13,394 nucleotides of DNA. It comes from JBIQKZ01 sp044464765. Lineage in GTDB: Bacteria; Pseudomonadota; Gammaproteobacteria; Burkholderiales; Burkholderiaceae_B. Below the pieces are notes generated by a model that did no database searches, was not told the DNA's origin, and saw only the letters and a list, made by a program, of their open reading frames with translations. The position numbers and the translations under genes were made by a program. Below, piece by piece: positions 1 through 5,969 of this stretch; the first letter of the stretch is position 1; every line of letters starts with the position of its first letter. Location: assembly GCA_044464765.1 (NCBI GenBank), contig JBIQKZ010000031.1, positions 1-13,394 of the forward strand. Reading direction: 5' to 3'.

Positions 1-1
1 T

Positions 2-154
2 TTACTTTGCGCAATACTGCGCGAAGTGGCTCAAATTTAGAATGCGTTTGACACCATTAAGCGGCTCCACCTCGAATAGCGGGACGCTTGGCACCCCCAG
101 GAGCGCACCAGGAACCGGCGCCCCAGGGGCCGGCTCGGGAATGACGAACTGAAC
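2..154 (-). other. Open reading-frame tail of unknown identity, no start codon
   Basis: On the minus strand a frame stays open from an in-frame TGA at 155-157 to a TAA at 2-4 and would give 50 residues rich in Pro, Val and Gly, ending in NLSHFAQYCAK. It has no upstream ATG or ribosome-binding site, only a possible internal GTG. It could be the decayed 3' end of a gene or pure chance. I do not recognise it, and I see nothing else convincing between 1 and 228. Confidence 0.15.
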
Positions 155-228
155 TCATTAAAACCTGCCCTGCACTTTGCTGCTCAGGGAAAGTTTGCTG
201 TCGAAACGCATTTATCGGCATGTAATGC

Positions 229-268
229 ATACAACACGGGGTTAGCCAAAGCTAACCCCGTGTTGTAT
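229..268. terminator. Perfect 18-bp stem-loop, probable intrinsic terminator
   Basis: Two 18-nt arms (229-246 and 251-268) are exact reverse complements around a CAAA loop. The lower stem is A-rich on the left and T-rich on the right and the upper stem is GC-rich (GGGGTTAGC). A short T-rich stretch follows on the plus strand. This fits a rho-independent terminator that insulates the arsenic operon from whatever lies to the left. The T-tract is interrupted, so a regulatory hairpin or a mobile-element relic is not excluded. Confidence 0.5.
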
Positions 269-428
269 TTGGTGGAATTTGGTTGCTCGTTTCGACTATG
301 ATTGTGCACAGTTATACGTGAATTTATACTGATTATCAATAGCTTACAAGCTGCTTGACTGGCATTGTATCAGTTCTTTGTAGCAGTGGAGCTAGGCGCG
401 GCCACCGCCTTCAACGGGTCGAAGTTGC

Positions 429-457
429 TTGACACGCTTCTACTATTCCAATATAAT
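429..457 (+). promoter_or_regulatory. Consensus sigma-70 promoter of the ars operon
   Basis: TTGACA at 429-434 and TATAAT at 452-457 are both perfect consensus hexamers with the optimal 17-bp spacer. Initiation 6-8 nt downstream of the -10 box would fall at about 463-465, which is the A of the arsR ATG. Such a strong promoter needs tight repression, which fits control by ArsR. Confidence 0.85.
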
Positions 458-461
458 GGAA
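446..461. promoter_or_regulatory. Candidate ArsR operator
   Basis: The 16-bp imperfect palindrome TTCCAATATAATGGAA has 7 of 8 symmetric pairs and completely covers the -10 hexamer. ArsR-family dimers bind dyads of this kind over their own promoter and block polymerase until As(III) binds. The assignment rests on symmetry and position, not on a known consensus for this regulator. Confidence 0.6.
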
Positions 462-463
462 CT

Positions 464-790
464 ATGGAATCTAAAGACGTCGTTCAGGCTCTCGCCGCCT
501 TAGCACATCCCTTACGCCTCGAAGTTTTCCGGGCGCTTGTCGTCGCCGGAGGCGAAGGCCTTACGCCCGGTGTCATCCAGGAAAGGTTGGACGTGCCGCC
601 TGCGACCTTGTCCTTTCACCTCAAGGATTTGACCAACGCCGGTTTGGTGTCGCAGGAACGGGCTAGCCGTAACCTCATCTACCGGGCGCAGTACGAGAAC
701 ATGAATCAGCTGCTGACTTATCTCACCGAAAACTGTTGCCAGGGTGTGCCGTGCACGGCTGACGCTGACAGCGCCACATTCAAGTGCTGA
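464..790 (+). CDS. arsR: ArsR-type As(III)-responsive repressor
   Basis: The 108-residue product is a winged helix-turn-helix repressor of the ArsR/SmtB family that should repress its own operon and release DNA when arsenite binds. The helix-turn-helix spans about residues 33-62 (recognition region PPATLSFHLKDL) and the wing follows (SRNLIYRA). It lacks the CVC motif in the DNA-binding helix known from E. coli ArsR. Cysteines cluster at the C-terminus instead: Cys91, Cys92, Cys97 and the final Cys108. This resembles the C-terminal arsenite site described for the Acidithiobacillus ferrooxidans type. The frame is open upstream to 365, but that stretch holds the promoter, so ATG 464 is the sensible start and matches the family N-terminus. 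No Shine-Dalgarno sequence precedes it. Confidence 0.93.
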   Translation: MESKDVVQALAALAHPLRLEVFRALVVAGGEGLTPGVIQERLDVPPATLSFHLKDLTNAGLVSQERASRNLIYRAQYENMNQLLTYLTENCCQGVPCTADADSATFKC

Positions 791-812
791 CCTTTCCCAG
801 GAGTACACCGCC

Positions 813-1286
813 ATGCGATTCCATGTACATTTGCACGTCAATAACTTAGAGGTGAACATCGCCTTCTATTCAAAGCTCTTTGCCGCCAAGCCAATTCGCA
901 TCGAGGCGGACTACGCTAAGTGGATGCTTGAGGACCCACGTGTCAATTTCGCTATCTCGACGCGAGGCAATGCAACGGGCGTTGACCATTTGGGGCTCCA
1001 GGCCGATGGGCCTGAAGAATTGGCAATGCTCAAAGGTCGTGCGCATGATGCCGATATGGTGCTTCTCGACCAGGGCGAGACGAACTGCTGCTACGCCCGG
1101 AGTGCAAAACACTGGGTCACCGACCCTCAAGGCGTTGCCTGGGAGCATTTTCATACGCTGAAGAACATTCCTGTATTCGGGCAGAACTCGGAGCGTGGTG
1201 CTTCGTGCGAGAAAGTTTGCTGCGCTGCATCCAACCCAGGGAACTCGGCCAGCCCGTCCACGCAAGATACCCCAACCTGTTGTTAA
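813..1286 (+). CDS. arsI: ArsI-type C-As lyase (glyoxalase/VOC fold)
   Basis: The 157-residue protein belongs to the vicinal-oxygen-chelate superfamily (CadI/ArsI group). Known ArsI enzymes are Fe(II)-dependent dioxygenases that cleave the carbon-arsenic bond of trivalent methyl or aromatic arsenicals, giving arsenite. By analogy with the Bacillus enzyme the metal ligands would be His4, His59 (VDHLG) and Glu111 (WEHF). The substrate-binding vicinal cysteine pair is Cys92-Cys93 (TNCCYA). The tail after residue 125 is low-complexity and carries Cys132 and two more pairs, 136-137 and 156-157. ATG 813 has AGGAG at 799-803, nine bases away; the frame is open further upstream only inside arsR. It starts 22 bases after the arsR stop. 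A cadmium-binding CadI role is the alternative, but the ars context and the NCC motif favour ArsI. Confidence 0.85.
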   Translation: MRFHVHLHVNNLEVNIAFYSKLFAAKPIRIEADYAKWMLEDPRVNFAISTRGNATGVDHLGLQADGPEELAMLKGRAHDADMVLLDQGETNCCYARSAKHWVTDPQGVAWEHFHTLKNIPVFGQNSERGASCEKVCCAASNPGNSASPSTQDTPTCC

Positions 1287-1297
1287 AGGACGCCGCT

Positions 1298-1798
1298 ATG
1301 GCCGATAAGATTTACAACGCGCTATTTCTCTGTAGTCGAAATTCAGCACGCTCCATCCTGGCCGAAGGCCTTTTGAACGAACATGGGCATGGTCGGTTCA
1401 AGGCGTATTCGGCTGGAAGTGACCCTGCCGATGAGGTCCATCCGCTCGCGCTCGAGACGCTACAGTCGCTAAGAATGCCGACGGCCGGATTTCGCAGCAA
1501 GAGCTGGAACGAGTTTGCAAAACCCGATGCCCCTCAGATGGACTTCATTCTCACGGTCTGCGACAAAGCGGCCGGAGAAGTCTGCCCAGTATGGCCTGGA
1601 CAACCGATAACCGCACACTGGGGTGTAGCTGACCCAGTTGCCTTTGAAGGGGATGACGCAGCGAAGCTGCACCAGTTCCGTGCAGCGGCGGTCACCCTTA
1701 CACGTCGTATTGAGCTTCTTCTGTCGTTGCCTTTGCATCGACTAGATGCGCTTGCCATTAAGCGTGAAATCACAGATATCGGATTGGCTGACCAATGA
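1298..1798 (+). CDS. arsC: Arsenate reductase, low-molecular-weight phosphatase type (first copy)
   Basis: The 166-residue protein reduces arsenate to arsenite in the cytoplasm, probably with thioredoxin as electron donor. The N-terminal P-loop CSRNSARS (nucleophile Cys12, Arg18) is the LMW-PTPase/ArsC signature. The redox relay cysteines fit Cys88 and Cys96 (TVCDKAAGEVCP), matching the 10/82/89 triad known from Staphylococcus plasmid pI258 ArsC, and Asp112 lies in the catalytic Asp-Pro loop (VADP). The start is supported by AAGGA at 1286-1290, which overlaps the arsI stop codon, with a 7-base spacer. The longer open frame from 1205 lies inside arsI and is not coding. The tail after residue 150 is unlike that of the following paralogue. 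Confidence 0.92.
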   Translation: MADKIYNALFLCSRNSARSILAEGLLNEHGHGRFKAYSAGSDPADEVHPLALETLQSLRMPTAGFRSKSWNEFAKPDAPQMDFILTVCDKAAGEVCPVWPGQPITAHWGVADPVAFEGDDAAKLHQFRAAAVTLTRRIELLLSLPLHRLDALAIKREITDIGLADQ

Positions 1799-2283
1799 CC
1801 GTGAACGTTCTTATTCTTTGTACCCACAACTCGGCACGCAGCGTACTGGCCGAGGGCATGCTCAACCACTGGGCAAGAGTGCTCGGTAAAGATGTACGCG
1901 CCTACAGCGCGGGCAGCACACCGAGTGGGCGAATCAATCCCCACGCTTTAGCTGCGTTGCAGGCCGCTGGAATAAGTACCGAAGGCTATCGGAGTAAGAG
2001 CTGGGATGAGTTTACGGGCGCCTCGGCGCCAGAAATGCACGTGGTAATCACCGTGTGTGACAGCGCGGCTGCCGAGCAGTGTCCATATTGGCCTGGCAAA
2101 CCGGTAAAAGTTCATTGGGGATATCCGGACCCCTCAAACGCCCCAGAGGAGCAAAAGGCCAATGCCTTTGAGCTTACACGTCAGGCGCTCGGCTATCGCA
2201 TGCTGCAACTACTTGCCTACCCATTTAACGAGCTTGATAGTTCCGAATGGCAAGCCGTCCTTACGCGTATTTCCAAGACCTAG
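1795..2283 (+). CDS. arsC: Arsenate reductase, low-molecular-weight phosphatase type (second copy)
   Basis: This 162-residue paralogue of the preceding gene has the same catalytic set: P-loop CTHNSARS with Cys9 and Arg15, a relay pair at Cys88 and Cys96 (TVCDSAAAEQCP) and Asp112 in YPDP. Its ATG overlaps the previous stop codon in an ATGA junction, so translation is probably coupled. The two copies share SKSW, YSAG, VCD and WPG blocks but differ at most other positions, so this is an old duplication or independent recruitment rather than a recent tandem copy. Possible division of labour (different thiol donors or different arsenate affinity) is inference. Confidence 0.92.
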   Translation: MTVNVLILCTHNSARSVLAEGMLNHWARVLGKDVRAYSAGSTPSGRINPHALAALQAAGISTEGYRSKSWDEFTGASAPEMHVVITVCDSAAAEQCPYWPGKPVKVHWGYPDPSNAPEEQKANAFELTRQALGYRMLQLLAYPFNELDSSEWQAVLTRISKT

Positions 2284-2288
2284 TTCTT

Positions 2289-3368
2289 ATGACAGCTTCT
2301 ACATTAGCCGCCGAAACGTCGGCCAAGCCCGCTATTTCCTTTTTTGAGCGTTACCTAACTGTCTGGGTGGCCGCTTGCATTGTGATAGGGATTGGGCTGG
2401 GCCAGTTGCTGCCCGGGTTCTTTCAGGATGTGGCTAACCTGGAAGTCGCAAAGGTGAATATCCCGGTGGGGGTGCTCATCTGGGTCATGATTATTCCGAT
2501 GCTCTTGAAAATCGACTTCGGAGCCCTCAGTCAAGTCACATCCCATTGGCGTGGTATTGGCGTCACGCTCTTCATCAACTGGGCGGTCAAGCCGTTCTCG
2601 ATGGCATTACTTGGGTGGATTTTCATTCGACACGTATTTGCGCCATACCTGCCAGCCGAACAATTGGACAGCTACGTGGCTGGGCTCATCCTGCTTGCGG
2701 CTGCACCGTGCACAGCCATGGTCTTCGTATGGAGTCAGCTTTGCAAAGGTGACCCATACTTCACGCTGTCTCAGGTCGCGCTGAATGACGCCATCATGGT
2801 TGTCGCCTTCGCACCGGTGGTCGCGTTGTTGTTGGGGCTGTCGTCCATTACGGTCCCATGGGACACGTTGCTGGTCTCCGTTGGCCTATACATCGTGGTT
2901 CCAGTCATCATTGCTCAAGTTTGGCGTAAGAGGTTGCTACTTCGCGGTGTGGGACACTTCCAGGCCGTTACCTCGAAGCTGGGACCATTGTCCATTGGCG
3001 CCTTGTTGCTGACGCTGGTTTTGCTTTTCGCCTTCCAAGGCGAGGCTATCCTTGAGCAGCCGCTAGTTATTGCACTGCTTGCAGTGCCCATCTTTATACA
3101 GGTGGTGCTCAACTCCGGCTTGGCTTATGTGCTCAATCGAAAGCTGGGCGTCAAACACTGTGTCGCCGGTCCATCCGCCCTCATTGGAGCGAGCAATTTC
3201 TTTGAACTGGCCGTGGCGACAGCGATTAGTCTTTTCGGCTTCCAGTCTGGCGCTGCACTGGCGACGGTAGTCGGCGTACTCATTGAAGTGCCGTTGATGC
3301 TCGCCGTGGTCGCCATCGTTAACCGTACACAATCCTGGTATGAAGCAGGGCAAACCGCTGCTCAGTAA
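2289..3368 (+). CDS. acr3: ACR3-family arsenite efflux permease
   Basis: The 359-residue inner-membrane protein is a bile/arsenite/riboflavin-transporter-superfamily (ACR3) carrier that exports As(III), driven by the proton motive force. About ten hydrophobic segments run from residue 25 to 345. The essential cysteine of the fourth segment is Cys141 in AAAPCTAMVFVWS, and the conserved acidic residue near the substrate site is Glu306 in GASNFFELAVATA. The chosen ATG lies 5 bases after the second arsC stop and gives an N-terminus typical of the family (AKPAISFFERYLTVW). It has no clear Shine-Dalgarno sequence, so coupling to arsC translation is likely. An in-frame ATG at 2247 inside arsC is a less likely start. 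No ArsA-type ATPase is present, so the permease should act alone. Confidence 0.95.
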   Translation: MTASTLAAETSAKPAISFFERYLTVWVAACIVIGIGLGQLLPGFFQDVANLEVAKVNIPVGVLIWVMIIPMLLKIDFGALSQVTSHWRGIGVTLFINWAVKPFSMALLGWIFIRHVFAPYLPAEQLDSYVAGLILLAAAPCTAMVFVWSQLCKGDPYFTLSQVALNDAIMVVAFAPVVALLLGLSSITVPWDTLLVSVGLYIVVPVIIAQVWRKRLLLRGVGHFQAVTSKLGPLSIGALLLTLVLLFAFQGEAILEQPLVIALLAVPIFIQVVLNSGLAYVLNRKLGVKHCVAGPSALIGASNFFELAVATAISLFGFQSGAALATVVGVLIEVPLMLAVVAIVNRTQSWYEAGQTAAQ

Positions 3369-3373
3369 ATCGC

Positions 3374-4111
3374 ATGACCGATATCACTTATCTTCAGAAC
3401 CCCACAGAATTCCCTGCGCTTGATGAGGTGCTCTTCGAACTCCCTTCGGTGGCAAGGCTCGCCACTCACGAACGGTCTCGGCACAAACCGCGCTTTCTAA
3501 TGCTTTATGGCTCGGTTCGGGAGCGCTCATACAGTCGACTGTTGACGTTCGAGGCCGCTCGCCTCCTTGAGGCGATGGGCGGCGAGGTCAAAGTATTTAA
3601 TCCCAGCGGCTTGCCGCTACCCGATGACGCGCCGGATACTCATCCTAAAGTCAAGGAACTGCGCGAGCTGGTGCAGTGGGCCGAAGGGATGGTTTGGACG
3701 TCTCCCGAGCGCCATGGTGCGATGACCGGCATCATGAAAGCACAGATTGATTGGATTCCGTTGGCGCTGGGAGCCGTCCGCCCGACACAGGGTAAGACAT
3801 TGGCGGTCATGCAGGTGTCGGGGGGGTCACAGTCCTTCAACGCCGTAAACCAGATGCGTGTGCTCGGGCGCTGGATGCGGATGGTGACCATCCCTAATCA
3901 ATCGTCCGTCGCGAAGGCGTTCATGGAGTTTGACGAAGACGGTCGTATGAAGCCATCCAGTTATTACGACCGGGTCGTCGATGTGATGGAGGAGCTCGTT
4001 AAGTTCACACTGCTCACGCGCGACGCCAGCTCGTACCTTGTAGACCGTTATAGCGAACGCAAAGAGAGTGCCGCGGAGCTCTCCAAGCGCGTGAATCAGC
4101 GGTCCATATGA
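3374..4111 (+). CDS. arsH: ArsH NADPH-dependent FMN oxidoreductase
   Basis: The 245-residue flavodoxin-like protein belongs to the NADPH-dependent FMN reductase family. ArsH proteins oxidise trivalent methyl and aromatic arsenicals to the less toxic pentavalent forms, and some reduce quinones, chromate or iron. The FMN phosphate loop is GSVRERSYSR (residues 46-55) and the second flavin-contact segment is SPERHGAMTG (110-119), followed by the family-typical DWIPLALGAVRPTQGK. Length and N-terminal extension fit the family. The ATG follows the acr3 stop after 5 bases with no strong ribosome-binding site, again suggesting coupled translation. With ArsI it forms the part of the operon directed at organoarsenicals. 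Confidence 0.95.
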   Translation: MTDITYLQNPTEFPALDEVLFELPSVARLATHERSRHKPRFLMLYGSVRERSYSRLLTFEAARLLEAMGGEVKVFNPSGLPLPDDAPDTHPKVKELRELVQWAEGMVWTSPERHGAMTGIMKAQIDWIPLALGAVRPTQGKTLAVMQVSGGSQSFNAVNQMRVLGRWMRMVTIPNQSSVAKAFMEFDEDGRMKPSSYYDRVVDVMEELVKFTLLTRDASSYLVDRYSERKESAAELSKRVNQRSI

Positions 4112-4283
4112 GGCTGCTCATCCGCATATGAACCCAGTTCGCGGGAGATATATTTACAAACGTTGCGGGGACGTCGATTATTGTTATGCCCCTTGATTGG
4201 AAGGCTAAACTTAAACTTTTAGGCGGTTTTTGTTCGCTATAGGGAGGAGGCATGTTCGCCGAATAACACACTGTGAGCCCCCT
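4112..4283 (+). other. Spacer after arsH with a strong ribosome-binding site and a 4-codon ORF
   Basis: No terminator hairpin is visible after arsH. A purine-rich run AGGGAGGAGG (4241-4250) precedes ATG 4252, which opens a frame of only four codons (MFAE, stop at 4264-4266). Its AGGGAG core lies 5 bases from that ATG. The run is too far from ATG 4284 to serve it directly. It may be a leader peptide or the frameshifted true start of the next gene. Otherwise I see nothing here. Confidence 0.35.
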
Positions 4284-4610
4284 ATGACGACAGAATCACT
4301 CTCCAACCGGACATTTCCGGCTGCTTTATCGCACAATCCGTCGCACTTAAGCGCTGGCAATCAGGTGCCAGAGGCACCCAACATCTCATTTTTGGATGAC
4401 CGCCAGTTCTGGGAGGATATCCGGTCTCCTAAAACGCCCGGTCTCTGGAGAAATTTCCTCAGCGCGTCCATAACGTGCCTTGAACACCTCCTCCTCTCGC
4501 CGACCCCTCAGCAGCGGGAGATGATGCCACGACTCGTAAAAAGTCGGTTTGATGAAACCTTGGTAAAGTTCGCTCGCGCATTGACTCATCGTTTTTGTTA
4601 CCCACGATAA
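4284..4610 (+). pseudogene. Unrecognised ORF cut at its 3' end by an insertion sequence
   Basis: The frame encodes 108 residues from ATG 4284 and could extend to a TTG at 4230. I do not recognise the family. It is hydrophilic, with a segment FWEDIRSPKTPGLW near residue 60 followed by what look like amphipathic helices (RNFLSASITCLEHLLL and KSRFDETLVKFARAL). The last residues FCYPR and the stop codon are supplied by the putative IS left end that starts at about 4596, so the native gene was longer. It lies on the same strand as the ars operon, 172 bases behind arsH, and may have been its last gene or a separate unit. A chance open frame remains possible. Confidence 0.35.
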
Positions 4611-4637
4611 GCTGTTGCCTCAGGTACTGTGTTACCC
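4596..4637 (+). repeat. Paired TGTTACCC motifs at the IS left end
   Basis: TGTTACCC occurs at 4596-4603 and again at 4630-4637, 34 bp apart and just upstream of the transposase gene. Spaced direct copies at an element tip commonly mark transposase-binding sites. The first copy falls where the upstream ORF loses its own sequence, so the element probably begins at or near 4594-4596. No inverted GGGTAACA copy is found on the far side, consistent with loss of the right end. Confidence 0.45.
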
Positions 4638-5723
4638 GTCGGATGGTCCGGCGGGAGCACCCCATGAGAAGGCAGATCAGCATGGCAACACGTCAAGAAA
4701 TAAGCGCTGCAGTGGGACGGCGCTACCGACATGCAACCCGGGGTGAGAAAGGCCTGATTCTTGATGAGTATGTCGCGCTTACCCGTTACCATCGCAAGTA
4801 CGCCATAAGGCTGTTAAACGCTGTGCCAGACCCGCTTACTGCTGTCAGGCCGCACCGCAAGCGTGTCTATGATGAAGCGGTTCATCAAGCCCTTATTGTG
4901 CTTTGGGAAGCGGCCGACAGAATCTGCGGGAAACGACTCAAGGCCTTGATTCCGATGTTGATCGAAGCGATGGAGCGTCATGGTCACCTGGATCTCGATC
5001 CCGTAATTAAACAGAAGCTGCTATGTATCAGTGCGGCGACGATTGATCGTATCCTGGCCCCAACAAGGCAGCAAATCGACGGGCAGCGCAGACGGCGAAG
5101 GGGGGTCGGCTCAGCGATCCGACGCAGCATCCCCGTACGCACCTTTGCCGACTGGCGCGATCCGCCGCCGGGGTTCTTTGAGGTGGATATGGTCGAGCAT
5201 TGCGGGGGCCCCAAGCATGATGGCAATTTTGTGCACAGTCTGGTGCTCACCGACATTGCCACAGGATGGACCGAATGCGTGGCCTTACCCGTGCGCAATC
5301 AAGCGCTCGTCGTCCAGGGGATTGCCAAAGTGGCCACCGATATACCCTTCCCAATGCGAGGTATCGACACCGATAACGACAGCGCTTTTATGAGTCAGAT
5401 GGTATTGGACTACTGCAAGGCGCACCATCTTGAGCAGACTCGCTCACGGGCGTACAAGAAAAACGATCAGGCCTGGGTAGAGCAAAAAAATGGCGCCATC
5501 GTCAGGCGACTCGTGGGTTATGGACGCTTAAGCGGCATGGCCGCCACCCAGGCGCTCGCACAGCTTTATACCGCCTCGCGGCTGTATACCAACTTTTTCC
5601 AGCCTTGTTTTAAACTCAAATCCAAGCGCCGGGACGGCGCCCGGGTAATCAAGACATACTACCCGCCCCAGACTCCTTGCGAACGATTACTGGCAGTGTC
5701 CGAAATCTGCGCCTCGACCAAAG
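4596..5723 (+). mobile_element. Insertion sequence missing its right end
   Basis: The element comprises the putative left tip, a short leader and a transposase gene, and stops at the IS3-like terminal sequence that begins at 5724. Because the right terminal repeat is missing, a target-site duplication cannot be read and the copy should not transpose by itself. The family was not assigned with certainty; the protein type is one usually filed under the ISNCY or IS481-like rve-integrase transposases. Confidence 0.6.
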
Positions 5724-5731
5724 TGAACTGA
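4682..5731 (+). pseudogene. DDE transposase with rve integrase core, 3'-truncated
   Basis: The frame gives 349 residues from ATG 4682, where the N-terminus MATRQEISAAVGRRY looks family-typical; ATG 4664 with GGGAG six bases upstream is an alternative. A helical DNA-binding N-terminal half (about 1-150) ends in a basic run QRRRRR. The integrase core follows with Asp169 (FFEVDMVEH), Asp231 (IDTDNDSAF) and Glu267 (NDQAWVEQKNG). The 35-residue gap between the last two gives a DD(35)E triad as in retroviral-type integrases and IS3/IS481 relatives, so catalysis residues are intact. The C-terminus ends in STKVN, with the stop codon lying inside the adjacent IS3-like sequence. Residues after about 345 are therefore foreign and the native tail is lost. 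Remaining activity is doubtful. Confidence 0.75.
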
Positions 5732-5750
5732 CCCCCAAAAGTTGGACACC
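5724..5750. mobile_element. IS3-like terminal inverted-repeat remnant
   Basis: TGAACTGACCCCCAAAAGTTGGACACC has the form of IS3-family ends (a TG start, a run of C, then AAAAGTTGGAC). It provides the stop codon of the truncated transposase on its left and merges within a few bases into the ISL3 stub on its right. No IS3 orfA/orfB coding sequence is present, so only the tip remains. The recognition comes from memory of IS3 ends and was not checked by a search. Confidence 0.45.
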
Positions 5751-5754
5751 AATC

Positions 5755-5966
5755 CAACCGCACTGGGCCAAGGCCCTCATGCGGTAATTCTCGAAATTTC
5801 TGAACCCGTACGCACGCCGTGAGAGCATTTCCATCTTGGTGTGGCACCCTTCGGTGATGCCATTAGACTTGGTAAACCGCCACATGCGCACGATCGGCTC
5901 CGGCCACGATATTAACGTGGCGGTCAGCGCCTTGGCCACAGGGCGATAAGTCGGAGTCTGATCGTC
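5755..5966 (-). pseudogene. ISL3-family transposase, C-terminal stub
   Basis: About 65-70 residues of the conserved ISL3 C-terminus are recognisable on the minus strand: EPIVRMWRFTKSNGITEG, then HTKMEMLSRRAYGFRNFENY, ending near QCGW. Full ISL3 transposases are about 400 residues, so more than 80% is missing. The residue before HTK is Cys in this copy, where I would expect Phe from other family members. The frame has a stop at 5970-5972, which is also the tpsA stop codon, so the fragment starts essentially at the end of tpsA. Beyond QCGW the frame runs into the IS3-like terminal sequence. It has no start or function. Confidence 0.8.
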
Positions 5967-5969
5967 TCC

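Noticed and set aside
365..463. Upstream extension of arsR giving a 141-residue product
   Set aside because: The extra 33 codons cover the -35, -10 and operator sequences and have no similarity to ArsR N-termini.
512..859. Minus-strand open frame opposite arsR
   Set aside because: It lies antisense to a well-supported gene and resembles no known family.
4386..4683. Minus-strand frames opposite the unknown ORF and the IS left end
   Set aside because: They cross the IS junction, have no ribosome-binding site and show no recognisable motif.
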